A DNA stretch of 52,980 nt from Bacteroidales bacterium (GTDB lineage: Bacteria > Bacteroidota > Bacteroidia > Bacteroidales > VadinHA17). Under the pieces are notes generated by a model. The model searched no databases, was not told where the DNA came from, and saw only the letters and a list, made by a program, of their open reading frames with translations. Positions 22,789-30,380 of the stretch are shown in pieces; position 1 is the first letter of the stretch, and each line of letters begins with the position of its first letter. The DNA lies in assembly GCA_025454795.1 (NCBI GenBank), contig JALONT010000021.1, positions 1-52,980 on the forward strand, written 5' to 3'. A program made the translations under genes and the position numbers.

Positions 22789-25137
22789 TTGAACAGGAAG
22801 CTTAAGATATCGATCATAGCAGCCGGAGTATTGATTACTCCGGTTTTGCTTTCCCCTTTTCCTCGTTTCAGAACGCCGATGTCGACAGTTGTTGAGGCAA
22901 AAGACGGCAGCCTCCTCGGCGCCCGTATAGCCGATGACGGACAATGGAGATTTCCAGGGTTTGATTCAGTACCATATAAATTTGAAAAAGCTTTGCTCAC
23001 TTTTGAGGACCGGTATTTTTATTTACATCCGGGCATAAATCCGGTATCGGTAATCAGGGCGCTCAAAAGTAATATCAAAGCAGGTGAGATTGTGAGCGGG
23101 GGGAGCACCATCACCATGCAGGTTTCCAGGCTATCGCAGGGAAACAGGCCGCGAACATATCCGGAAAAGATCATTGAAATGCTCTCTGCTGTGAAGCTGG
23201 AGATCTTCCGTTCAAAGAAAGAAATTCTAACAATGTATACTGCCAATGCTCCTTTCGGAGGAAATATTGTCGGGCTGGAAGCTGCAACATGGCGTTATAC
23301 GGGGAAATCAGCTGCCGATATCACCTGGGCAGAGGCTGCTGCTCTTGCTGTATTGCCAAATTCCCCTGCACTTGTCTTTCCGGGAAAGAATCAGCAGGTA
23401 CTTAAATCGAGGCGTGATGCATTATTAAAAAAACTTTACGAAAGAGAATATTTCGATTCCATGACCCTGGTTCTGGCTCTCGACGAACCCCTTCCGGGAG
23501 AACCTAAACCGCTTCCTGTAAGAGCGCCTCATCTCACTGATTATTTCTTTAAGAATAATAAAGGGGAAATGATCAGGAGCACCATTGATCCTGAGATTCA
23601 GGGGCGTGCAACAAAGATAATCAATGCTCATCAGAAAGACCTGTCGGGGAATTTCATCAATAATTCAGCCTGTATTATTGTAAAAGTTGAAACAGGCGAA
23701 GTGCTGGCATATATCGGGAACAGCTCATCTGAAAAGCCTGAGGATAATGGGGGAGATGTCGATATAATTAGAGCACAGCGCAGCACCGGCAGCATCCTGA
23801 AACCGATCCTCTATGCCGGGATGCAGCAATCGGGGGATATTCTTCCAAACACGCTTATTGCTGATGTCCCGACAAGATTTCCGGGTTTCTCTCCGAAAAA
23901 TTTTGACCAGAGCTATAGCGGAGCAGTGCATGCCTCATCAGCCTTGTCGCAGTCTCTGAATATCCCTGCAGTAAAAATGCTCCGGAAATATACACCTGAA
24001 AGGTTTCTCGGCCTTCTCCGGAAGACAGGTTTTTCGACATTTGAAGAACCTGCCAATCACTACGGATTATCTCTTATTCTGGGAGGCGGCGAGACTACGC
24101 TGTGGGATCTTGCAGGTGCATATGCTTCTATTTCAAGAGTGCTTAACAATTACAATAAAGAATTCAAATACTTCCGGGAAGATTATCATCCGCCTTTACT
24201 CCTTTCTCCTTCAGATATAGAACCGAATAAAACTGAAGAAACGGATCCTTCACTTACCGCCTCATCCATCTGGCTCACCTATGAAGCTCTGAAAAAAGTT
24301 AACAGGCCGGAAGGTGAGGCCGGCTGGCAATATTTCTCCTCTTCCCCTGATCTTGCCTGGAAAACCGGAACCAGCTTTGGTTTCCGCGACGCCTGGGCAG
24401 TTGGAACAACTCCTGAATATGTTATCGGCGTATGGGCCGGTAATGCAGGCGGAGAAGGGCGTCCCGGGCTGACGGGAATAACCGCAGCAGCTCCTGTCCT
24501 TTTCGACCTGGTAAATATGATGGGCACTACCGGCTGGTTTGAGGAGCCTTCAGAAGAAATGACAATGATAAAAGTTTGCTCACTCAGCGGTTTCAGGGCA
24601 GGCCCCGACTGTCCTGAAACCGGGGAGGTAAATGCTTGTGTGAATGGTCTGAGAAGTGAAGCATGCCCATATCATAAAATAGTTCATCTTGACAAAAACA
24701 GGATGAGGCAGGTAAATGCAGATTGTTATCCTGCAGGTGATATCAGGAATGAACCATGGTTTATCCTGCCGCCGGCAATGGAATATTTCTACAGGCAGAA
24801 ACACCCGGAATACAGGGTACTTCCATCTCCGTCTCCGGGATGCCCGGGTGATAAAAGCATTCCTGCAATGGAGTTCATATATCCGTCTCCGGGAATTAAG
24901 ATATTCATCCCCCGCGATCAGACCGGTCTGCTTACAAGGGTGATACCGGAGATAGCACACAGGAATCCTTCAAAAAAGATCTTCTGGCATCTTGATGAAG
25001 AGTACATTGGGACTACAAGGTTCATCCACCAGGTCGAGATCCTGGCAGAAGCCGGGGAGCATGTGATAACAGTTGTCGATGAGGAAGGAAATTCGATAAA
25101 ATGTGATTTTACTATTGCCGGAACAAAAGGAGACTAA
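22789..25137 (+). CDS. pbpC: Penicillin-binding protein 1C (bifunctional peptidoglycan synthase)
   Basis: 782 residues starting with TTG at 22789, the base after the upstream stop, so the two genes are surely co-transcribed. A single N-terminal membrane span is followed by a GT51 transglycosylase domain (catalytic E73 in FEDRYFYLHPG; GGSTITMQ) and a transpeptidase domain with S335-x-x-K338 (SILK), SLN at 389-391 and KTGTS at 525-529. The C-terminal region with several Cys is the BiPBP_C domain of the PBP1C class. It polymerises and cross-links peptidoglycan. All catalytic motifs are intact. A TTG start and the lack of a spacer imply translational coupling at modest level. Confidence 0.95.
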   Translation: MNRKLKISIIAAGVLITPVLLSPFPRFRTPMSTVVEAKDGSLLGARIADDGQWRFPGFDSVPYKFEKALLTFEDRYFYLHPGINPVSVIRALKSNIKAGEIVSGGSTITMQVSRLSQGNRPRTYPEKIIEMLSAVKLEIFRSKKEILTMYTANAPFGGNIVGLEAATWRYTGKSAADITWAEAAALAVLPNSPALVFPGKNQQVLKSRRDALLKKLYEREYFDSMTLVLALDEPLPGEPKPLPVRAPHLTDYFFKNNKGEMIRSTIDPEIQGRATKIINAHQKDLSGNFINNSACIIVKVETGEVLAYIGNSSSEKPEDNGGDVDIIRAQRSTGSILKPILYAGMQQSGDILPNTLIADVPTRFPGFSPKNFDQSYSGAVHASSALSQSLNIPAVKMLRKYTPERFLGLLRKTGFSTFEEPANHYGLSLILGGGETTLWDLAGAYASISRVLNNYNKEFKYFREDYHPPLLLSPSDIEPNKTEETDPSLTASSIWLTYEALKKVNRPEGEAGWQYFSSSPDLAWKTGTSFGFRDAWAVGTTPEYVIGVWAGNAGGEGRPGLTGITAAAPVLFDLVNMMGTTGWFEEPSEEMTMIKVCSLSGFRAGPDCPETGEVNACVNGLRSEACPYHKIVHLDKNRMRQVNADCYPAGDIRNEPWFILPPAMEYFYRQKHPEYRVLPSPSPGCPGDKSIPAMEFIYPSPGIKIFIPRDQTGLLTRVIPEIAHRNPSKKIFWHLDEEYIGTTRFIHQVEILAEAGEHVITVVDEEGNSIKCDFTIAGTKGD

Positions 25138-25152
25138 GATTAATAGTTTTGG

Positions 25153-25241
25153 TTACACAGAGATCCACAGAGAAGACACAGAGAACCATAGAGGAATAAC
25201 TCTGTGTGCCTCTGTGTTAACTCCGGATTTCCTCTGTGTAA
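25153..25241. repeat. CACAGAG-type imperfect inverted repeat
   Basis: TTACACAGAG at 25153-25162 pairs with CTCTGTGTAA at 25232-25241. Inside, CACAGAG recurs on the left at 10-11 bp spacing and CTCTGTG recurs on the right. A frame through it (25103-25303) is an artefact. Similar CACAGAG repeats are common between genes in many bacterial genomes. Confidence 0.7.
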
Positions 25242-25299
25242 GTTATTATTTTATTATCAAAAACATTTTCATCTTTGATCTTATTTCTTTTCATAAATT

Positions 25300-25806
25300 A
25301 TGATTAAGCAAATATCTGATGAATGGTTTCCGGTTGTTGATGAAGACGGCAACGAAATATCCCGTGCTCCACGAAGTATTTGCCATGATGGGAAAAGCAT
25401 GCTTCTTCATCCTGTTGTTCACTTTCACCTTTTCAATGAAAAAGGAGAGTTATTCCTTCAGAAGCGTTCGAAGACAAAAGATCTTCTCCCCGGAAAATGG
25501 GATACTTCGGTTGGAGGGCATATCAGTCCCGGGGAACGGGTTGAGGAGGCACTTAGAAGAGAGTCGGAGGAGGAGCTTGGCATAAAGGATATTAGCTTTC
25601 AGCTTATTAAAAAATACATCTGGGAATCACAGCGTGAAAGAGAACTGGTATATTCATTCAGAGGCACTTCAGCAGATATCCCTTCAGTGAATCCGGATGA
25701 GATTGAGGAAGGGCGGTTCTGGAGCCTGGAGGAGATAAAAGATAGTCTCGGAAAAGAGATATTTACACCAAATTTTGAGAAGGAGTTTACTGGATTAGTG
25801 TCTTAA
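25300..25806 (+). CDS. Nudix hydrolase, YfcD/IPP-isomerase-like
   Basis: 168 residues. The Nudix box is complete: G73-x5-E79-x7-R87-E88-x-x-E91-E92-x-G94, the site that binds Mg and cleaves nucleoside-diphosphate-X bonds. The N-terminal EWFPVVDEDGNEISRAPRS and HPVVHFHLFNEKGELFLQKRS follow the layout of the YfcD and type-I isopentenyl-diphosphate-isomerase group. The catalytic Cys of true isomerases is not evident in the expected TSVGGH segment, so a hydrolase is more likely. The substrate is unknown. The next gene starts 43 bp downstream on the same strand. Confidence 0.88.
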   Translation: MIKQISDEWFPVVDEDGNEISRAPRSICHDGKSMLLHPVVHFHLFNEKGELFLQKRSKTKDLLPGKWDTSVGGHISPGERVEEALRRESEEELGIKDISFQLIKKYIWESQRERELVYSFRGTSADIPSVNPDEIEEGRFWSLEEIKDSLGKEIFTPNFEKEFTGLVS

Positions 25807-25849
25807 ATGGTAGAGAAATTCATAAATTTGATCCAAATACCCAGACTCC

Positions 25850-26092
25850 ATGAACAAACCTGTTAAGATCCTTGTATTCAATAACGAAATAGAGGCAACT
25901 CTGATGGAAGAGATCCTTATTGATAAGAATATACCCCATATTATACGTTCTTATCATGATGCTGTTTATGATGGTCTGTGGCAGACACGATCCGCCTGGG
26001 GTCACCTTGAGGCCCCTGAAGAGAACAGGGAGGAAATCCTTGAAATTTATCAGGAAATGTCGTTGCCTGAAAACCAGATTGATGACGTATAA
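25850..26092 (+). CDS. DUF2007-type small signal-transducing protein
   Basis: 80 residues. The alpha/beta pattern with VKILVFNNEIEATLMEEILIDKNIPHIIRS and WGHLEAPEENREEILEIYQEM is that of the DUF2007 (putative signal-transducing) family, small ferredoxin-like domains of unknown role in which two strands flank a helix. There is no membrane span or signal peptide, so it should be cytosolic. It lies close behind the Nudix gene and is convergent with the CorA-like gene, whose stop lies 25 bp away. Its job cannot be deduced. Confidence 0.75.
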   Translation: MNKPVKILVFNNEIEATLMEEILIDKNIPHIIRSYHDAVYDGLWQTRSAWGHLEAPEENREEILEIYQEMSLPENQIDDV

Positions 26093-26117
26093 GTAATAGT
26101 GCCTGTATTTGATATAA

Positions 26118-27140
26118 CTATTCTTCTTTCCTGTTTTCATTTCTTCTTTCGATCTGCCTGATAAGAATATAATTCAGTCCGGCTATTATACACATTCCTA
26201 AAAGGAACAGCGGATATGCTATTTTCCAGTTATCAGAACCTGTCATCATTGTCCACTCCGACATACCGCCAATACCTGCGATCAACGTCAGTGGCATAAA
26301 GATCGTTGCAATAAGAGTCAGGCGTCTGACAGAAGCATTTGTTTTGTTCGACATCTTCGTCATCTGGTTGTTAAGAAGAGAAGTATACAGCTCCATAAGG
26401 CTTGTGACAATTTCCCTGTTGGTCTCTGTAAGCTCGAAGAACTTTGCAAGGTGATCATAGATATCGCGGTAGTGGAAGATTGCTTTTTCAGGGACAAAAG
26501 GACAATCCATCCTGCAGACCTTTACAAGTATCTCACGTTCATGGAACAACCCCTTGCGCAGATTTACCAGGTATTTTTTCAGACGCATAAGATTAGTTGG
26601 AAGAAAGTCGGCCGGATTATTAAGAACCTCATCTTCAGCCTCCTCAAGTTCATCTTCAAGAGATTCAAATGCCTGCAGTTTTTCATCGACGATATAATCA
26701 AGAACCACATGCATCAGAAAAGCAGGACCTGCCTTAGCCAGAGAAGGATCGTTAGCAACTATTTTTTCAATATCATTCAGCGGTTTTCTACCTTCGGAAT
26801 TGATGCCGCTGACCGTTATCAGGAAGTTCTTCCCGATAAAAAGATCCACCTCATCAATATAAAGCTGTTTATTCTTATAGCTGAAGGAATTGAAAATAAT
26901 AAAGGTATTATTCGGAAAATGCTCAATCTTCGGGACCTGGCTGTTGTCGAGACAGTCTTCAACCGATAAAGGATGAACATCCATTGTATCGACAAGTGAA
27001 TGGAGCTCTTCTATCGACGGATTAAAAAAATTAAGCCAGATAAAACCTTCTTCCCGAAGAGCTTCCAGGGCCTCCTTTACGGATTTCACTCCGTAATACA
27101 AACCTTTCGTTGTAAAATGATAAAATCTTGATTCAGACAT
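26118..27140 (-). CDS. CorA-family divalent-cation transporter with GMS in place of GMN
   Basis: 340 residues from the ATG at 27140 (MSESRFYHF); the longer frame to 27200 adds an unlikely leader. A large cytosolic N-terminal domain with an acidic helix (LEDELEEAEDEV) precedes two C-terminal membrane helices, the CorA plan for a pentameric Mg/Co channel. The normally invariant GMN after the first helix is GMS here (residues 292-294 in IAGIGGMSEWTMMTG). The GMN loop forms the selectivity filter, so ion preference may differ. It ends in a basic tail (RQIERRNENRKEE). Upstream lies a direct repeat AGTGACTAAAGT (27220-27231 and 27236-27247). Confidence 0.9.
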   Translation of the reverse strand: MSESRFYHFTTKGLYYGVKSVKEALEALREEGFIWLNFFNPSIEELHSLVDTMDVHPLSVEDCLDNSQVPKIEHFPNNTFIIFNSFSYKNKQLYIDEVDLFIGKNFLITVSGINSEGRKPLNDIEKIVANDPSLAKAGPAFLMHVVLDYIVDEKLQAFESLEDELEEAEDEVLNNPADFLPTNLMRLKKYLVNLRKGLFHEREILVKVCRMDCPFVPEKAIFHYRDIYDHLAKFFELTETNREIVTSLMELYTSLLNNQMTKMSNKTNASVRRLTLIATIFMPLTLIAGIGGMSEWTMMTGSDNWKIAYPLFLLGMCIIAGLNYILIRQIERRNENRKEE

Positions 27141-27219
27141 AATAGATATTATTGTTAACGAAAATCCCTTTACAGAGATTTGCACTAAAATCGTAACCAA
27201 ATTACAATAAAAAATTTGA

Positions 27220-27247
27220 AGTGACTAAAGTTTGTAGTGACTAAAGT
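27220..27247. repeat. 12-bp direct repeat upstream of the CorA-like gene
   Basis: AGTGACTAAAGT occurs at 27220-27231 and 27236-27247, with a 16-bp period. It lies between the divergent CorA-like and P5C dehydrogenase genes and could be a regulator site or a short repeat remnant. Confidence 0.45.
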
Positions 27248-27300
27248 CAACATAATCCTTCTCTGATTGTTTCTGCATTATATTCTTATTTATAAAATTT

Positions 27301-28929
27301 ATGAACAACGCGATTTACAATTTCAGGGAACCGAAGAATGAACCAATACTGACTTACATGCCGGGAAGCCCTGAGCGTCAGAAACTTATTGATGAATTAA
27401 ATGCACAGTACCTCAAAACAACAGACATTCCGCTGATTATCGGCGGGAAAGAAGTGCGCACAGGGAAAACAGGAAAGGTAGTAATGCCTTCTGAACATGG
27501 GCATCTTCTGGCAACTTATCACATGGCCGGTGAGAAAGAAGTTGAAATGGCTGTACGGGCTGCCCTGGATGCAAAATGCGAATGGATGACTCTTTCGTGG
27601 ATGGAAAGGGCAGCAATAATGATTAAAGCAGCAGAGCTCATCTCGAAGAAGTATAGATTCCTGCTGAATGCCTCAACTATGCTTGGTCAGGGGAAGAATG
27701 TACATCAGGCAGAAATAGATTCTGCGTGCGAAGTAATTGATTACCTGAGGTTTAATGCCTATTTCGCTTCATTGATTTATAAAGAACAGCCTTTATCAGA
27801 TGATTTCAGTATTAATCGTCTTGAATACAGGCCCCTTGAAGGATTTATCTTCACTGTAACTCCTTTTAATTTTACGGCAATAGCTTCAAATCTGAATACC
27901 AGCGTCGCACTTATGGGCAATACAACTCTCTGGAAGCCTGCAACATCATCCCTCCTTTCAAACTATTACTTAATGAAGATCCTTCAGGAGGCAGGATTAC
28001 CCGACGGGGTAATTAATTTTGTACCCGGCCCCGGTTCTCTGATCAGCAGCGTTGTACTTAAACACAAGGAGCTTGCCGGGATACATTTCACAGGCTCAAA
28101 TGCCACACTCAACACACTATGGAAACAGGTTTCGGAAAATCTTCATATTTACAGGTCCTATCCTAAAATTGTCGGGGAGACAGGCGGAAAGGATTTTATC
28201 TTTGCCCACCTCTCGGCTGATCCTCTTGAACTGGCTTCTGCAATAGCCAGAGGCGCCTTTGAGTACCAGGGTCAAAAATGTTCTGCAGCATCCCGTGCAT
28301 ATATACCTATGTCTTTGTGGAAAGCCGCAAAAAATCACCTTATGACGATGCTCTCAGAAACAAAAACAGGTGGTGAAAGAGACTTTAAAAACGCAGTTAA
28401 TTCTGTCATCGATGAGGCTTCATTCGACCGGATCATGTCATATATTGACATAGCGCGCACATCACCCATGGCTGAGATAATTGCCGGCGGAAAAAGTGAT
28501 AAGTCGATAGGATACTTCATAGAACCAACTGTCATAGTTGTTTCGGACCCCCATTTTATCACTATGGAAGAAGAAATCTTCGGTCCTGTTATGACAATCT
28601 GTATTTATGAAGATGATAAATACGAAGAAACCCTGAAACTTTGTGATGAGACATCGCCTTACGCTCTTACAGGATCGATTTTCAGCAATGATAAGTATGC
28701 AATGATCAAGGCTTGCAGGATACTCCGTTATTCCGCGGGAAATTTCTATATAAATGATAAACCGACCGGAGCAATGGTCGGACAACAGCCATTTGGAGGG
28801 GCAAGAGCTTCCGGGACCAACGATAAGGCAGGAAGCCATCTTAATCTTATCCGGTGGGTCAGCCCGAGAACGATCAAAGAGACTCTTATCCCGGCAACAG
28901 GTTTCAGGTATCCTTTTATGGAAGAATAA
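27301..28929 (+). CDS. pruA: L-glutamate gamma-semialdehyde (1-pyrroline-5-carboxylate) dehydrogenase
   Basis: 542 residues, the stand-alone P5C dehydrogenase length. It oxidises glutamate semialdehyde to glutamate with NAD, the second step of proline breakdown. Seen: the N-terminal NEPILTYMPGSPER typical of this branch, the FNFTAIASNLN and FTGSNATL nucleotide-binding segments, E293 in VGETGGKDF and the catalytic Cys C327 in YQGQKCSAASR. A final dimerisation segment with QQPFGGARASGTNDKAG follows. The proline dehydrogenase partner (putB/prodh) is not in the window, so the pathway is split on the chromosome or lies beyond it. Confidence 0.95.
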   Translation: MNNAIYNFREPKNEPILTYMPGSPERQKLIDELNAQYLKTTDIPLIIGGKEVRTGKTGKVVMPSEHGHLLATYHMAGEKEVEMAVRAALDAKCEWMTLSWMERAAIMIKAAELISKKYRFLLNASTMLGQGKNVHQAEIDSACEVIDYLRFNAYFASLIYKEQPLSDDFSINRLEYRPLEGFIFTVTPFNFTAIASNLNTSVALMGNTTLWKPATSSLLSNYYLMKILQEAGLPDGVINFVPGPGSLISSVVLKHKELAGIHFTGSNATLNTLWKQVSENLHIYRSYPKIVGETGGKDFIFAHLSADPLELASAIARGAFEYQGQKCSAASRAYIPMSLWKAAKNHLMTMLSETKTGGERDFKNAVNSVIDEASFDRIMSYIDIARTSPMAEIIAGGKSDKSIGYFIEPTVIVVSDPHFITMEEEIFGPVMTICIYEDDKYEETLKLCDETSPYALTGSIFSNDKYAMIKACRILRYSAGNFYINDKPTGAMVGQQPFGGARASGTNDKAGSHLNLIRWVSPRTIKETLIPATGFRYPFMEE

Positions 28930-29031
28930 CACCGTTTCTGTACTTCCCTGCCGGATAGTCAGCATCTGATTTGATTTAGTCAGATAATTTTATAACTTTC
29001 GTGTTCTGATTATAAGCAGCCAGGGGTAATA

Positions 29032-29931
29032 ATGGGCAAAACTGAATTTCCAGAGGTAAAAAGATCTCTGTTTATACTTAATCCGTCTGCTGGCGTTCTG
29101 CCGGTTAACATTATAATTTCAAAAGAACTGCAACGCCGTAAGAACGATCTGTCATATTTCAAATCACTGAGCATCGATGAATCCGGCAGTCATATTAAAC
29201 AATCCTTTGATAAATTCGATATTTTTGTTGCTGCAGGAGGCGATGGTACAGTAAGAAGCGTTGCATCAGAACTCGTTGGAACAAATAAAGTCCTTGGAGT
29301 TCTGCCTATGGGTTCAGGGAATGGGTTTGCCAAAGAATTCGGATTCAGGGTAAATATCCCCTTACTTCTGAAAGATATCAAAAAGGCCGAGCATATTACT
29401 TCTGATGTCATTGAAATAAATGATATTCTTTGCCTTAATGTGTCCGGTATCGGTCTCGATAGTTTTGTTGCTCATTCGTTCGACAAACTTAAGACCCGTG
29501 GATTCTGGTCGTATGTGTGGGTCACTATAAAGAATTTTATCCGTCTTCGTCCATTTCATGTTAAGATCAATCTTGACAACCAGTCAATATCTGATGATCT
29601 TTATATGCTTACAGTTGCAAACACAAGACAGTTTGGGAACAACGCATTTATTGCTCCGGATGCCAGACCAAATGACGGTATCATTGATATCGTACTCTTA
29701 AGGCCATTCCCGAAGATCCTGGCTCCCTTATTCATTTTCAGGCTCTTCGCCGGAACAATGAAAGGATCCAGATACGTACAGTATATTAAAACTGACAAGC
29801 CGTTCTCAATTCAGACAGAGGAAACAAGATTTCATATCGACGGCGAGCCGGTTACTTTCTCAGGGGAAGTTCATGTCCGTATACGACGTGATGTGCTTTC
29901 TGTCCTGAAGACAAGACATAACAGACTATAG
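29032..29931 (+). CDS. Diacylglycerol-kinase-family lipid kinase
   Basis: 299 residues. The DAGK catalytic domain is clear: FILNPSAG near residue 14, the ATP-binding GGDGT at 69-73 and LPMGSGNGFAKEF at 91-103. The C-terminal beta-sandwich ends with FHIDGEP. Relatives such as DgkB, YegS and BmrU phosphorylate diacylglycerol, phosphatidylglycerol or sphingoid bases; in Bacteroidota a sphingolipid substrate is possible, but nothing here decides it. The protein is soluble or peripheral. A TAACTTTC string before the gene is a possible -7 box. Confidence 0.9.
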   Translation: MGKTEFPEVKRSLFILNPSAGVLPVNIIISKELQRRKNDLSYFKSLSIDESGSHIKQSFDKFDIFVAAGGDGTVRSVASELVGTNKVLGVLPMGSGNGFAKEFGFRVNIPLLLKDIKKAEHITSDVIEINDILCLNVSGIGLDSFVAHSFDKLKTRGFWSYVWVTIKNFIRLRPFHVKINLDNQSISDDLYMLTVANTRQFGNNAFIAPDARPNDGIIDIVLLRPFPKILAPLFIFRLFAGTMKGSRYVQYIKTDKPFSIQTEETRFHIDGEPVTFSGEVHVRIRRDVLSVLKTRHNRL

Positions 29932-30380
29932 ACCCCTGTTAATTTCCGGTATTAAATATTTTATGAGTATCGCCTATCAATAATAAATAAACCCATAAAA
30001 TTGGGAGATTCCTCACTAACGCTACTAATGACAACATTTTGTAACCGATTGGTTTATAATATGATGAGATTCCTCACTTCGTTCGGAATGACAAGGTCGA
30101 GTTTTATGGATTGGGGAAGGAAGCAGGAGCGTTTCGAACAAGATTTGAGACAGTTAGGAAAATTCCTGCGAAACGCTCCTGCTTCCTTCCCCCCTTAGAA
30201 ATATGAATACCCTGTCATTCCGAATGAAGCCAACCTGAATAAAGTGAAGGTTGGCGAAATGAGGAATCTTTTTGTAGTTTCTCGCAACCTGAAGAATCTC
30301 CTATTCTTTCCCAAAAAAACTGCTGATTCTCGCAGATATGCATTATTTTTAGAAAATAAATAATATATATCCGGGAAATC
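29932..30380. repeat. Gene-free 449-bp gap with nested inverted repeats
   Basis: No credible gene. A perfect 24-bp inverted repeat (30113-30136 with 30169-30192, 32-base loop; key word GCAGGAGCGTTTCG) lies inside an outer pair: GATTCCTCACTTCG and GGAATGACA at 30068-30093, against TGTCATTCCGAATGAAG and ATGAGGAATC at 30213-30268. The right outer arm is split by a small hairpin (CCAACCT at 30230-30236 with AGGTTGG at 30248-30254). A partial outer word (AGATTCCTCACT) also occurs at 30006-30017. The frame at 30001-30198 is a by-product of these repeats. Confidence 0.75.

Noticed and set aside
30001-30198. Possible 65-residue gene in the 30-kb gap
   Set aside because: The frame is made of the nested inverted repeats, has no family features and would be disrupted in other copies of the repeat.
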